Of a DNA stretch of 64,000 nt, positions 1 through 10,989 are shown piece by piece. The stretch is taken from positions 62,001-126,000 of the forward strand of contig NZ_VIKR01000005.1 in NCBI RefSeq assembly GCF_007004765.1, in the 5' to 3' direction. A model generated the notes under the pieces. That model had not been told where the DNA came from, searched no databases, and worked only from the letters and a program-made list of their open reading frames with translations. The position numbers and the translations under genes are program-made. The stretch's first letter is position 1. Each line of letters starts with the position of its first letter. This DNA is from Aliikangiella marina. GTDB taxonomy: Bacteria; Pseudomonadota; Gammaproteobacteria; Enterobacterales; Kangiellaceae.

Positions 1-138
1 TGATTGATAAGGTAGGATTTCGTCAACGCGAACACTGACGACCGCTTCAACTTCGGCTGACTCCCAATCCTTAAACAAAACACCCGATGCTATCGCGTAG
101 TCATCACCGTTATAATGGACATCGATCGCGAGCTTCAT
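1..138 (-). CDS. Endonuclease V-like protein, N-terminal 46 codons (runs off window)
   Basis: Only the first 46 codons are present; the gene continues past the left edge. The translation begins MKLAIDVHYNGDDYAIASGV, which resembles the short endonuclease V (deoxyinosine 3'-endonuclease) branch, where an Asp in an (A/V)DVxY context (here Asp6) is the first catalytic metal ligand. The family cleaves DNA or RNA next to inosine. The ATG (138-136) overlaps the TGA of the upstream tetR gene (137-135), so the two are probably translationally coupled and co-transcribed. The identification rests on the N-terminus alone; the DGxG and other later motifs lie outside the window. Confidence 0.6.
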   Translation of the reverse strand, partial: MKLAIDVHYNGDDYAIASGVLFKDWESAEVEAVVSVRVDEILPYQS

Positions 139-779
139 TTTTGTGACTGACTCTCAATTAAAAATAACTTAACGGCGCAATCACACATTTCTGCAACTTG
201 TTTTGAGTCATTGGTCTGCAAATATATCCCATCAATCACTAACCGAGCGATACCGTGCAGTGTGCTCCAAATCACCTGAGATAAGCGAAGATCACTGAAT
301 CCTTCAGGTAATATACCCTGGTCTTGCCATGACTTAATAAAATCACGTTGATATTGAAAAGCGGGGTAGGCATCTTTTTTAAGTGCCCCGGTATTGTGGC
401 TTTCTTTCCAGATAGGTTGACCAAACATTAAGTCATAAAGATCCGGATTTTCAACCGCAAAGTCTACATAAGACTGCGCAAACTCACGAAAACGCTGTTC
501 TTCTGAAATATTCGATTTGTCTTGAATTGTCTTGAGTCGATCAGTCCATACTTGAAAACCAAACGCCGCGATGGCGCAGAGTAACTCATTCTTATTTTTA
601 AAATGATGGTACGGAGCGGTTCTACTTACGCCGACTTTTTCAGCCAATTTACGCAGTGATAGCGCGTTGATCCCTTGGGTTTTAATGATTTCAAGTCCAG
701 CGGACAATAGCTGATTACGCAAGTCACCATGATGGTAACTGGCTTTCTCGGTATGGATATCAGGACTTTTATACGACAT
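135..779 (-). CDS. TetR/AcrR family transcriptional repressor
   Basis: A 214-residue one-component repressor. Residues about 20-75 form the TetR helix-turn-helix (SLRKLAEKVGVSRTAPYHHF); the remainder resembles the WHG-type ligand-binding C-terminal domain (FAVENPDLYDLMFG and following). It is divergent from fadH with 86 bp between the starts. A near-perfect 23-bp palindrome lies between the genes and overlaps both -35 boxes, so it probably represses itself and fadH, most plausibly in response to a fatty acyl-CoA (inference). The predicted promoter puts the transcription start at or next to the ATG, so the mRNA may be leaderless. The stop overlaps the next gene by 4 bp. Confidence 0.85.
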   Translation of the reverse strand: MSYKSPDIHTEKASYHHGDLRNQLLSAGLEIIKTQGINALSLRKLAEKVGVSRTAPYHHFKNKNELLCAIAAFGFQVWTDRLKTIQDKSNISEEQRFREFAQSYVDFAVENPDLYDLMFGQPIWKESHNTGALKKDAYPAFQYQRDFIKSWQDQGILPEGFSDLRLSQVIWSTLHGIARLVIDGIYLQTNDSKQVAEMCDCAVKLFLIESQSQK

Positions 780-785
780 GAAGCT

Positions 786-814
786 ATCCTATCAACCTAT
801 CTTGACACTGTCAA
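786..814 (-). promoter_or_regulatory. Predicted tetR promoter
   Basis: On the minus strand a -35 TTGACA (814-809) and a -10 TAGGAT (791-786) are separated by 17 bp. The -10 ends 7 nt before the A of the tetR ATG (779), which predicts a leaderless or near-leaderless transcript. No Shine-Dalgarno is present. Confidence 0.55.
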
Positions 815-819
815 AATAG
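797..819. promoter_or_regulatory. Operator palindrome shared by tetR and fadH promoters
   Basis: An inverted repeat with 11-bp arms around a single central base: left arm CTATCTTGACA (797-807), right arm TGTCAAAATAG (809-819); 10 of 11 positions are complementary. It covers the -35 boxes of both divergent promoters. Position and symmetry fit a TetR-dimer operator; binding is inferred. Confidence 0.7.
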
Positions 820-830
820 ATCACTATAGT
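802..830 (+). promoter_or_regulatory. Predicted fadH promoter
   Basis: A consensus -35 TTGACA (802-807) and -10 TATAGT (825-830) with a 17-bp spacer, predicting a start near 837 and a leader of roughly 29 nt. The -35 and most of the spacer lie in the TetR operator palindrome. Confidence 0.65.
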
Positions 831-853
831 AATCAAACCTGACTAATTAATAA

Positions 854-2905
<2,052 letters not shown>

Positions 2906-2942
2906 AGTTCAACATTTCAGATTGTTGATTTTCAAATTACCA

Positions 2943-2975
2943 AGCCCTCGCTGATAATCAGTTGGAGGGCTTTGT
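2943..2975. terminator. Terminator hairpin between convergent fadH and small membrane protein gene
   Basis: AGCCCTC (2943-2949) pairs with GAGGGCT (2965-2971), with a nested CTGAT/ATCAG stem, followed by TTTGTT. The U-run is weak but the position between convergent genes fits. Confidence 0.6.
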
Positions 2976-2982
2976 TAGATAA

Positions 2983-3294
2983 CTAACTATTTAATACCGC
3001 AGCTTTTTGTGCATCAAATTCGGCTTGAGTGATAACGCCACTTTCTTTGAGTTGATTGAGTTTCTCTAACTCTGAGGCTTTTGATAAGTTTTCCTCAGGA
3101 GAGTTGGGTACAACAAAACACCAGACTAAAGCCACTATCCAGCCGATACCAAAGAAAAGCCCACCGAAAATATTAATTAATATGATTGCGGTTGTATGCT
3201 GATGTTTTTTGACTAGCGCGATTATGGTTGGCAGTAACGCCAAAGGTAAAATCAACAGAAGAATAACGAATATATTGCCAACACTAATTCCCAT
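2983..3294 (-). CDS. Superinfection-immunity-like membrane protein with SHOCT tail
   Basis: About 103 residues. Two hydrophobic helices (residues about 6-28 and 38-62) contain the HTTAIILINIF...GIGWIVALVW pattern of the superinfection immunity family (Imm_superinfect). The C-terminus (LNQLKESGVITQAEFDAQK) matches a SHOCT domain, a short oligomerisation-like tail common in bacterial membrane proteins. Despite the family name, bacterial copies like this are generally of unknown function and there is no prophage here. The open frame can begin at TTG 3297, but ATG 3294 sits 7 nt after GGAG and is the better start. Confidence 0.7.
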   Translation of the reverse strand: MGISVGNIFVILLLILPLALLPTIIALVKKHQHTTAIILINIFGGLFFGIGWIVALVWCFVVPNSPEENLSKASELEKLNQLKESGVITQAEFDAQKAAVLNS

Positions 3295-3435
3295 CAATAG
3301 TCTCCATATTTTAAATAATTGTTTATTATTCCTTGGGGATTGAGATTAGACTGTACTTATCTTGAGTAATTGTTGCACAAAGCGTTAATTTGATAAACCG
3401 TTAATCCATCAAAGTTTGAGATTTTGGATCAAAGC

Positions 3436-4209
3436 TTAAAACTTGCCATTATTATTTTTCCACTCTGATTTTTCTGGAACTGTCTCTCGGGTGTCCCAAT
3501 GTTCAACGATTTTATTATTATTTACGCGAAAAAGATCGTAAAAAGAAGAATGAATACCATCAAAGAAACCTTCGCATACACTGAGAACAAAATTGCCTTG
3601 GGCTAAAACGCGATGCAACGTTTGATAGTTAATCTTAAACTCAGAGGTCGATGTATTTTGTAATAATGTTTTTTTTAGTTCTCTTAAACCATCTTGTGAG
3701 AATGGACTGTGTTCAACAAAACTATTTTCACAAACGTATTGTTCAATTTGACTCATATTGTGAGGGATAACAACATTTCGGATAAATGCTTTGACTAACT
3801 TTCGATTAACTTCTGTTTTTTCAAGGTCTTTAACTGCAACTGTCCCATCAACCATAGAACGTCCCGATCGATTTGGGCCGAGCCTTGCTTGAATATTGTC
3901 CCAATGCTCAACCGCATAATCACCGTCAAATCGAAAAACTTCAAATCCGATTCGTCGACTTGAAAAATCATATTCGGTGTGGCCAAAAACAAAGTCGCCA
4001 TCCTCAAATATTCTTACAATATTAACGCTAGGGTTAGTCTGAGAAAGACGTTTGAATAAAGCTGCGAGTCCTTCACCGCCCTCAAGAGTTTGTGGGTTGT
4101 GCTGAATGTATGTTTGTTCGTTCACTACCTTGACGGAATTAGGATCGCCTGTCTCAATACCTTTTAACAAAGCGACTATTTTTTGTTTTCGATCGATAGG
4201 CGTAGGCAT
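3436..4209 (-). CDS. Tandem SnoaL-like (NTF2-fold) protein
   Basis: A 257-residue cytosolic protein made of two copies of the SnoaL-like fold (residues about 1-120 and 130-257). The halves share a layout: an early QHNP or EHSPF segment, a central VRIFEDGDFVFGH or RVLAQGNFVLSV strand pair, and a closing AVEHWDNIQ or IVEHWDTRE. Such proteins are usually listed as SnoaL-like aldol-condensation or polyketide-cyclase-like proteins without a proven substrate. The gene starts 5 bp after the stop of the TPR diguanylate cyclase, so the two are probably one operon. I do not assign a reaction. Confidence 0.7.
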   Translation of the reverse strand: MPTPIDRKQKIVALLKGIETGDPNSVKVVNEQTYIQHNPQTLEGGEGLAALFKRLSQTNPSVNIVRIFEDGDFVFGHTEYDFSSRRIGFEVFRFDGDYAVEHWDNIQARLGPNRSGRSMVDGTVAVKDLEKTEVNRKLVKAFIRNVVIPHNMSQIEQYVCENSFVEHSPFSQDGLRELKKTLLQNTSTSEFKINYQTLHRVLAQGNFVLSVCEGFFDGIHSSFYDLFRVNNNKIVEHWDTRETVPEKSEWKNNNGKF

Positions 4210-4214
4210 AGTTA

Positions 4215-6122
4215 TTACTCGGCGATGCAGGTTTTATTTCGTCCCTGTTTCTTAGCTTGGTATAATGCCATATCAGCCTTGTTTAACATATCATCAACTG
4301 TACTCATATAACTATGGTAGGTCACTAGTCCACTGCTTATGGTTATTTTTTCTTCATCACCAATTAATGGCGTCGGAATTTCGCTAACTGCAATTCGGCA
4401 TCGTTCAGCAATCGCATAGGCTTCGTTTTCGCTCGTATTAGGAAGAAACAGCAAAAATTCCTCACCACCAATTCTTCCTAAAATATCGCTTTTTCGGAGT
4501 AAAGGTAAACACTGCTTGGCGACACTTTGTAATACTCTATCGCCGACTTTATGGCCATACTTATCGTTAAATTGCTTAAAGTGATCAATATCAAACATTA
4601 CCAACGAGAGTGTTGAACCACCGCGCTCGACGCGTATAAATTCCTTTTCCACGAACTCCATGATATGTCGACGATTCGCAAGTAAAGTCAGCTCATCGGT
4701 TCTTGCTAACTTTTCAAGTACTTTCCTATTTCTGATGTATCGCCATATAAGCAGTAACAAGGAGAGTACTAAAAGCGCGCCTAGTACTAACACCCAATAT
4801 TGAAAACGAGCAAGTTGTGATTTTTTCTCAAGTTCTAAAGTCGTAAAACGATTCTTTTCCACAAGCAACTTATTTTCATGCTCTTTACGCTCAGTATCAA
4901 AGGCGACCCGCATTTCAGTAATTCGCCGTTCGCGATCTTCTTGTTGGTGAAGTTTGAAATACTCAATATACTTATTTTGAGCCTGATAGGCCTGCTCAAA
5001 GTCGCCAATCGCAGCGTAAGTTCTCGATAAACTTTCAAATGCTTTTTTAAGATTTTGGAGTGATTCTTTTTCCTCGAATAAAAGAATCGCACTGCGATAA
5101 GTCGCAATACTTTTATCGACATCTCCTAATTCGTAGTAAACCTTACCAAGATGAATTTTTACTTGTGCAATTTGGATAACTTCCCCGAGAGAGCGAAAAA
5201 TATCAGTGGCTTTTTCAAGTTGCCTTTTTGCTGATTCGATCTGTTGACGATTTAAGTCAATAATACCAAGGCCTTTCAGCGCAAATGCGACGCCGGCATC
5301 ATCGCCAATTTTTTCACTGACCTGATATGACTGATTGAAGTAACTGGCCGCTTGCTCGATTTCTCCGAGATCTTGATAAACCCGAGCGATATTGTATGTG
5401 GTCGTTGCTAGATTAAGTAAGTTATTGCTCTGCGAGGCGCTTTCTTGGATTTCTAAGTAAATATCTAAAGCTTTTTGGTAGTCTTTAATATAGACATAGA
5501 GGTTTGCAAGGGAGTTTTTTGCAAGTCCTAAATTAAAAGTATCGTTATTGGTTTCTGCGACTTGATACGCTTTATGCAAGTCGGCGAGGGCACTTTCTAC
5601 TGTGCCATGGTAGGCATTAAGATCACCTCGTGCGCGATAGGCATAGGTTGCCAGCTTTGCTGAATCTAACATTTCAGCGATCTGAATTCCCTGGTTGTAA
5701 TATTTACTCGCAGTTTTAATGTCACCTAAGAACTCTAGTGCGTTTCCATAACACACGATTAATTCACCATAGCTCGGACTTAACTCTAATGAAGCAAAGC
5801 GCTTAAGACCTAAAGATGCGACGTCTTTTGCCTCTTGTGCATGGCCCAAGACAATATTTTGTTCACAGTCGAGTCCAAATAAAACTAAATTTTCGTTAGA
5901 AACACTATCACCAAAATTATCACGGAGATCATCAATCTGCTGCCTTGCACTGGCAGGATCATGATTGATTAGTTGTTTAATTTGAGCGAGCTGGCTACTC
6001 ACATCAGTGATCGGTTCACTGGAACCTTTTTCAATTGATTCTGTGGCAATCGCTTGAACTGAGCAAATGACGAGGAATAAGCCGCTTAAACAAAGATTAA
6101 CTGTTGAACTAGAGAGTCGCAT
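4215..6122 (-). CDS. TPR-repeat membrane diguanylate cyclase (GGEEF)
   Basis: Probably makes c-di-GMP from GTP at the inner membrane. A signal peptide (residues about 1-26) leads into a periplasmic array of tetratricopeptide repeats (about 70-400), then a coiled coil, one transmembrane helix (about 442-462) and a GGDEF domain (472-635). The active-site loop is GGEEF (552-556) and the inhibitory-site RxxD (RKSD) lies five residues before it, so the enzyme should be active and product-inhibited. The TPR sensor suggests regulation by a periplasmic protein partner. Followed after 5 bp by the tandem SnoaL gene. Confidence 0.9.
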   Translation of the reverse strand: MRLSSSTVNLCLSGLFLVICSVQAIATESIEKGSSEPITDVSSQLAQIKQLINHDPASARQQIDDLRDNFGDSVSNENLVLFGLDCEQNIVLGHAQEAKDVASLGLKRFASLELSPSYGELIVCYGNALEFLGDIKTASKYYNQGIQIAEMLDSAKLATYAYRARGDLNAYHGTVESALADLHKAYQVAETNNDTFNLGLAKNSLANLYVYIKDYQKALDIYLEIQESASQSNNLLNLATTTYNIARVYQDLGEIEQAASYFNQSYQVSEKIGDDAGVAFALKGLGIIDLNRQQIESAKRQLEKATDIFRSLGEVIQIAQVKIHLGKVYYELGDVDKSIATYRSAILLFEEKESLQNLKKAFESLSRTYAAIGDFEQAYQAQNKYIEYFKLHQQEDRERRITEMRVAFDTERKEHENKLLVEKNRFTTLELEKKSQLARFQYWVLVLGALLVLSLLLLIWRYIRNRKVLEKLARTDELTLLANRRHIMEFVEKEFIRVERGGSTLSLVMFDIDHFKQFNDKYGHKVGDRVLQSVAKQCLPLLRKSDILGRIGGEEFLLFLPNTSENEAYAIAERCRIAVSEIPTPLIGDEEKITISSGLVTYHSYMSTVDDMLNKADMALYQAKKQGRNKTCIAE

Positions 6123-6308
6123 TTAAAGTAGAGCTACTAGGTTGGTTGTCTGCATAATTAAATCGATTCATTATGCGATCAAGTATAGACGGTTAATCGA
6201 ATACTACCAGCAACAGAAGTACTTGAAGATTGATTACTCATTGAGACGTCATTGAGAGAACTTGTTAACAAGAATGTGCTGAGTTGCGTTGTGACAATAG
6301 CTATTCAA

Positions 6309-6854
6309 CTAGCGGATTAGTTGGCTGACAAAGTCTGCAAGGTTTTCAAAAATAGGTAGGTTTTCGGGGAGCCCTCCTTTTGCAATTGTTCGCTCACCTT
6401 TACCTGTTTTTACTAAGGCTGGCTTGCATCCGGCATTTAGCGCACAGTTGACATCTGACATAGAATCGCCGATAAACCAGGTATCAGCGGGGTTAGCTTG
6501 AAATAGCTCGAGAAGTTTTAGCGCCATCCCCGGATTGGGCTTGCGGTTGGGACCGGCTGTATCTGGATGATCCGGACAAAATTCTAAGGCGTCGATGTGG
6601 GCTCCGTGCTCCGCTAACGCTAGTTCCATTTTCTTATGCATCAAAGTCAGGGTCACTTGATCGAAGTATCCCCTGGCAATACCGGATTGGTTGGTAGCAA
6701 CTGCGACTTTAAAGCCAGCTAAATTAAGCTTGGCAATGGCTTGAAGACTCGAGTTTATGGGGATCCATTCATCCGGAGATTTTACATAATTGTCGGAATC
6801 AAGATTAATTACACCGTCTCGGTCGAGAATAACGAGCTTGTTATTTGTTATCAT
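6309..6854 (-). CDS. gmhB: D-glycero-beta-D-manno-heptose 1,7-bisphosphate 7-phosphatase
   Basis: HAD phosphatase of ADP-heptose synthesis for lipopolysaccharide core: removes the 7-phosphate. The nucleophile motif is LDRDGVINLD at the N-terminus; ATNQSGIARG and the late GDSMSDVNCA complete the HAD motifs. The usual GmhB zinc loop ends in a CxC pair; here the loop is short (FCPDHPDTAGPNRKPNPGM) and keeps only one Cys and one His, so zinc may not be bound. A longer frame runs back to a TTG at 6917, but it crosses an intergenic hairpin; ATG 6854 fits the family. Downstream of glyS as in many gammaproteobacteria. Confidence 0.88.
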   Translation of the reverse strand: MITNNKLVILDRDGVINLDSDNYVKSPDEWIPINSSLQAIAKLNLAGFKVAVATNQSGIARGYFDQVTLTLMHKKMELALAEHGAHIDALEFCPDHPDTAGPNRKPNPGMALKLLELFQANPADTWFIGDSMSDVNCALNAGCKPALVKTGKGERTIAKGGLPENLPIFENLADFVSQLIR

Positions 6855-6900
6855 AGCTGCGCCGCTAACGAATGTTATTAGAATTATTGATAGTTGATTA

Positions 6901-6931
6901 GTCAGGGAAACACCCAAAGGAGTTCCCTGAC
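6901..6931 (-). other. Hairpin between glyS and gmhB
   Basis: GTCAGGGAA (6901-6909) is a perfect 9-bp complement of TTCCCTGAC (6923-6931). There is no U-run, so it is more likely an mRNA processing or 3'-protection element in the glyQ-glyS-gmhB transcript than a terminator. Confidence 0.5.
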
Positions 6932-6960
6932 CTTTAACTGATCAGACCAAATAGTAACAA

Positions 6961-9030
6961 TTACTTTTGTAGAAGCGAAATGTCAGCTATTTGTAAAAAT
7001 AATCCTCTGAGTTCAGTAATTAACGCGAGACGGTTATTACGAACTTTAGGATCTTCAGCATTGATCATGACGTTGTCAAAAAAGTTATTGACGACTGATT
7101 TTAAGCCCGCCAACTTATCGAGCGCAACTTGATACTCGCCGTTTGCGGCACTACTGGCAACAAAATCTTTGTTTTCCTTAATTGTAGAAAAAAGAGCTGC
7201 TTCGTCTGACTCAAAAAGTGTTTCGTCAATCTGAATAGCGGTTGGATCAAATTCAGATTTTTCTAAAATGTTCTTAACGCGTTTGTTGGCTTCAGCCAAG
7301 TCGGCGCTTTCTTCTGACTGATTAAACTGAGCGACAGCATCGACTCTTTTTGCAAGATCAGTGGGCTTAGTAATTTTTAGTGCTTGTACCGATTGAATGG
7401 CTTGTGTTGGAATATTCATGGCTTGATACATCGCCAACTCTCTTGCAGCAAAAAACTCGAGTAATTGATTTTTAGTGTTCTCCTCAAGCGTAATATCCTG
7501 ATAACTGGAGATCGACGCATCGATCAATTCACTTAAATTAAGATTCAACGATTTCTCGGTAATCAATCTTAGTACACCAAGCGAAGCGCGGCGAAGGGCA
7601 AAAGGATCTTTAGCACCCGTCGGAATTTGATTAATCCCGAAAATACCCACTAAGGTATCAATACGTTCGGCAATTGCGAGGATTAAGCCGGTAGTCGTTT
7701 GCGGTAGCTCATCACCAGCAAAACGAGGCATATAAACTTCATCCATAGCGGCTGCAACTTCAGCGGGCTCTCCATCATTGGTGGCATAGTAACGGCCCAT
7801 AATGCCTTGAAGGTCGGGAAATTCATAAACCATGTCAGTCATTAAATCGCATTTGCAGAGTTCTGCTGCTCGGCTTACTAGCCCAACGTCGGCGTTTAAC
7901 ATTTGCGCGATTGAATTAGCCAACGCTTTAACCCGTTGAGTCTTATCGAACAAAGTGCCCAGTTTATTTTGGAATAAAATCGTTTTTAGTTTCTCAGTGT
8001 AATCAGCGAGTGATTTTTTACTATCAGTGTCATAGAAAAATTTAGCATCCGCTAATCTTGGTCGAATAACTTTTTCATTACCCTCGATCACCGAGTGAGG
8101 ATTACGGCTTTCAATGTTGGAGATAGTAATAAACTTTGGTAACAAGTTATTGTTCGCATCGACTAAATGAAAGTATTTTTGATGTTCTGCCATTGAAGAG
8201 ATTAGTGCTTCCGAGGGAACATCTAAAAAAGCTTTATCGAAGTTACCTGCAAGGGCCACCGGCCACTCGACGAGTGCTGCAACTTCTTCTAATAATTCTT
8301 CATCGACTACCGCCGTTGCATCCAGTTTTTGCGCAATTGATTCAACTTGTTCTCGAATTTTTGCTTTGCGGGCTGCAAATGAAGTAATGACTTTAGCTTG
8401 ATTGAGTGCTGAATCATAGTCAGCTGCTACACGAATAGTAATCACTTCTGGGGCGTGAAAGCGATGCCCAAAAGTTTGATTAGACGCTTCAAGCTCGAAT
8501 AATTTAACCGGTAATATCTGCTCGCCTAAAATGGCCAGGATCCAATGAACAGGACGGGTAAATTGCGCACTTGAGTCTCCCCAGCGCATGGCTTTTGGAA
8601 CAGGCAGTTGGTTGACTGCTTTTTCTAGCACGTCCTGCAGCAGCTCGCTGGTCGCTTGACCTTTGACATCGGCGATAAAGGCAAGCCGTTCGCCTTTGTC
8701 AGTCTGCTTACGAGTTAATTGATCAACTTCAACACCGTTGGATTTAGCAAATCCAACGGCAGCGGGTTTCGGATTTCCTTCTTGATCGAATGCTGCTTGA
8801 ACCGCCGGTCCGAGTTTTTCTACTTGCTTATCGGCTTGCGCGGTATCCAAATCAGTGAACCGAACCGCCAATCGACGTGGTGTAGCAAACCATTCACTGT
8901 CAGTAAAAGTCAGTGATAGCGAGTCTAATGATTGCTTGATGCTGTCGTGTAGCGACGCGGCAAGCTTGGGCAGCGCTTTGGGTGGTAACTCTTCGCAACC
9001 TAATTCAAATAGAAAGTCTTGTTTAGTCAT
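6961..9030 (-). CDS. glyS: Glycine--tRNA ligase, beta subunit
   Basis: Beta chain of the heterotetrameric alpha2-beta2 glycyl-tRNA synthetase; it carries the tRNA-recognising part. The 689 residues equal the family norm. Recognisable stretches are the N-terminal [30 protein letters not shown] in the centre, and the [19 protein letters not shown] anticodon-binding region near the C-terminus. The start overlaps the end of glyQ by 8 bp, indicating translational coupling and equal production of both subunits. Confidence 0.97.
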   Translation of the reverse strand: MTKQDFLFELGCEELPPKALPKLAASLHDSIKQSLDSLSLTFTDSEWFATPRRLAVRFTDLDTAQADKQVEKLGPAVQAAFDQEGNPKPAAVGFAKSNGVEVDQLTRKQTDKGERLAFIADVKGQATSELLQDVLEKAVNQLPVPKAMRWGDSSAQFTRPVHWILAILGEQILPVKLFELEASNQTFGHRFHAPEVITIRVAADYDSALNQAKVITSFAARKAKIREQVESIAQKLDATAVVDEELLEEVAALVEWPVALAGNFDKAFLDVPSEALISSMAEHQKYFHLVDANNNLLPKFITISNIESRNPHSVIEGNEKVIRPRLADAKFFYDTDSKKSLADYTEKLKTILFQNKLGTLFDKTQRVKALANSIAQMLNADVGLVSRAAELCKCDLMTDMVYEFPDLQGIMGRYYATNDGEPAEVAAAMDEVYMPRFAGDELPQTTTGLILAIAERIDTLVGIFGINQIPTGAKDPFALRRASLGVLRLITEKSLNLNLSELIDASISSYQDITLEENTKNQLLEFFAARELAMYQAMNIPTQAIQSVQALKITKPTDLAKRVDAVAQFNQSEESADLAEANKRVKNILEKSEFDPTAIQIDETLFESDEAALFSTIKENKDFVASSAANGEYQVALDKLAGLKSVVNNFFDNVMINAEDPKVRNNRLALITELRGLFLQIADISLLQK

Positions 9031-9964
9031 TGATTTTCTCCTGGTTGCTATCCTGCTTGCAAATAGGGAAACCTAATGCTTCTCGAGAATCATAATAAGC
9101 TTGAGCGACTGCTCGCGATAACGCGCGCACTCTTAAAATATATCTTTGACGCTCGGTAACTGAAATTGCATGACGGGCGTCTAATAAATTAAACGCATGT
9201 GAAGCCTTTAGCACCATTTCATACGCGGGCAACGGAAGTCCTTTTTCGATTAACTGCTGACTTTGAGTTTCACAATAATCGAAGAAACCAAATAAGTAAT
9301 CGACGTCAGCATGTTCAAAGTTATAAGCGGACATCTCAACTTCGTTTTGATGAAAGACATCACGATAGGTGACTTGACCCTGTGGTCCTTCAGTCCAAAC
9401 GAGGTCAAATATGCTATCAACGCCTTGCAAGTACATTGCAATCCTTTCTAAACCATAAGTAATTTCGCCGGTAACCGGCTTGCATTCGAGTCCGCCCACT
9501 TGTTGAAAGTAGGTAAACTGGGTGACTTCCATTCCGTTTAACCAAACTTCCCAACCGAGTCCCCAAGCGCCTAGCGTAGGAGACTCCCAATTATCTTCAA
9601 CGAATCGAATATCATGTTCTAGCGTATCGATACCCAAAATGTTTAAGGATTGGAGGTATAAATCCTGAATGTTTTTGGGAGACGGCTTCAAAACTACTTG
9701 GTATTGATAATAGTGCTGAAGTCGGTTCGGGTTTTCACCATAACGACCGTCGGTCGGACGACGACATGGTTGAACATAAGCGGAGTTCCATGGCTCGGGA
9801 CCGATCGAACGTAAAAAAGTGGCAGGATGAAAGGTACCCGCGCCGACTTCTAAATCGAGCGGTTGAACAATGACGCAGCCTTGGTTAGACCAAAACTCCT
9901 GAAGTGCCATAATCAGACCTTGGAAAGTCTGTGGAGCACCAGTGATTCCTTTGTTTGTACTCAT
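9023..9964 (-). CDS. glyQ: Glycine--tRNA ligase, alpha subunit
   Basis: Catalytic alpha chain of bacterial glycyl-tRNA synthetase; activates glycine with ATP. 313 residues, near full conservation: [18 protein letters not shown] at the N-terminus, [14 protein letters not shown], and the class II core [10 protein letters not shown]. It overlaps glyS by 8 bp. Upstream are an extended -10 promoter and a perfect 14-bp palindrome in the leader. The ATG at 9964 has no strong Shine-Dalgarno. Confidence 0.97.
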   Translation of the reverse strand: MSTNKGITGAPQTFQGLIMALQEFWSNQGCVIVQPLDLEVGAGTFHPATFLRSIGPEPWNSAYVQPCRRPTDGRYGENPNRLQHYYQYQVVLKPSPKNIQDLYLQSLNILGIDTLEHDIRFVEDNWESPTLGAWGLGWEVWLNGMEVTQFTYFQQVGGLECKPVTGEITYGLERIAMYLQGVDSIFDLVWTEGPQGQVTYRDVFHQNEVEMSAYNFEHADVDYLFGFFDYCETQSQQLIEKGLPLPAYEMVLKASHAFNLLDARHAISVTERQRYILRVRALSRAVAQAYYDSREALGFPICKQDSNQEKIND

Positions 9965-9973
9965 ATAACCCAG

Positions 9974-9987
9974 AACGCAATTGCGTT
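9974..9987. promoter_or_regulatory. 14-bp perfect palindrome in the glyQ leader
   Basis: AACGCAATTGCGTT, ending 10 nt before the glyQ ATG and downstream of the predicted -10. It could be a DNA operator or a small hairpin close to the ribosome-binding region. Confidence 0.4.
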
Positions 9988-10012
9988 ATTAATGGTGATA
10001 AATAAAGGGCGG

Positions 10013-10021
10013 ATTATAGCA
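10013..10021 (-). promoter_or_regulatory. Predicted glyQ extended -10 promoter
   Basis: On the minus strand TGCTATAAT (TG-n-TATAAT, 10021-10013) is a consensus extended -10; the -35 region (TAGGAT, 17 bp upstream) is poor, as usual for extended -10 promoters. Predicted start near 10006. Confidence 0.5.
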
Positions 10022-10079
10022 ATCCTAATACAGTGATCCTATGGTTAAAATTCGCGATCTTTAGTGAATCTTCAGAATT

Positions 10080-10928
10080 TTAAGTCCTAAGCTGGTCTAA
10101 AACCCTCAAAAATGTCGCAGGCTCCGGTCTGACCCGGTAGTTGTTGGTTAAGTCGGTGAATACAATATTGCCGTTAGCGTCGGTGATAATCAGGGTAGGC
10201 ATTGGCACATCTGAATCATATCCAAGCATTTGCATCCCCAGCGGGAGTCCATTTTCGACACAGATACCCAGGTATTTTGCGGCTTTATTATCGAGATCTT
10301 GAAGAAAAATTAACGGGGCTTTAAATCGCTTTGCGAGTTTTTGGGTGTAGTGCTGGGGTTGTGGACTGACCATAACTACTTGCACGCCACGGTCGGCCAA
10401 TTGTTGATAGTCAGCCGCGATTTCTTTGATTTGCGCCATACACAGTGGGCACCAGTTACCCCGGTAAAAAAGCAGTATGCTTGGAGCGCCCGTCAATTGA
10501 TTCGTTTCAAAATTGTTTTGGCTTAAATCAACTAAGCTCAAGTTGGGTAATTTATTGCCTACTTTTAGTATCGAATTACGCCGATTGCCAAAGCTTGAGT
10601 ACCAATAAAGGTATAACAACCAACCGATAGGAACGGTCGACTCTAGAATCAAGTTTATCGCCTTAAATCCGTCATTGACCCAATTGCCGAACAGGATAAA
10701 TCCAAAGCCGATAAAGATCATTAAAGTAAAGAAGGACAAGCTTTTATCGGTTCTCGCTTTAGACTTTGTCAGCATCAACCCATCAAATAGCAGTACAACG
10801 GGGGCTGAGCTGATGAAAAGGCCAAATGCATACCAATTAAACCCGGCGGTGAGGAGTTGGTGAATACTCATTATCAGAATTAAATGAGCCACTAGAATAT
10901 AGCTGGAAATAAAAAATGATTTGAGCAT
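10080..10928 (-). CDS. Membrane-anchored peroxiredoxin/thioredoxin-like protein
   Basis: 282 residues. The first half (residues about 1-110) contains three or four hydrophobic helices; the second half is an AhpC/TSA-type thioredoxin fold starting near residue 122 (GNKLPNLSLVDLSQ). The active site is CPLC in the context YRGNWCPLCMAQIKE, as in peroxiredoxin-like proteins with two cysteines. It probably reduces peroxides or disulfides at the membrane; the substrate cannot be read from the sequence. A hairpin (10956-10979) with a one-base bulge and no strong U-run separates it from ychJ, so it may be at the end of the MSHA transcript or be expressed separately. Confidence 0.75.
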   Translation of the reverse strand: MLKSFFISSYILVAHLILIMSIHQLLTAGFNWYAFGLFISSAPVVLLFDGLMLTKSKARTDKSLSFFTLMIFIGFGFILFGNWVNDGFKAINLILESTVPIGWLLYLYWYSSFGNRRNSILKVGNKLPNLSLVDLSQNNFETNQLTGAPSILLFYRGNWCPLCMAQIKEIAADYQQLADRGVQVVMVSPQPQHYTQKLAKRFKAPLIFLQDLDNKAAKYLGICVENGLPLGMQMLGYDSDVPMPTLIITDANGNIVFTDLTNNYRVRPEPATFLRVLDQLRT

Positions 10929-10989
10929 GTAACTACTTTAAGTGATTATTCAAATGATTGTTATCTATGATAAACAATCGCGACACTGA

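Noticed and set aside
2983-3294. Phage superinfection immunity gene
   Set aside because: The family name is historical; no phage genes nearby and the SHOCT tail is a general bacterial feature.
6152-6176. GCATAAT/ATTATGC inverted repeat upstream of the TPR cyclase
   Set aside because: Short arms, imperfect interior and no aligned promoter; too weak to list as an operator.
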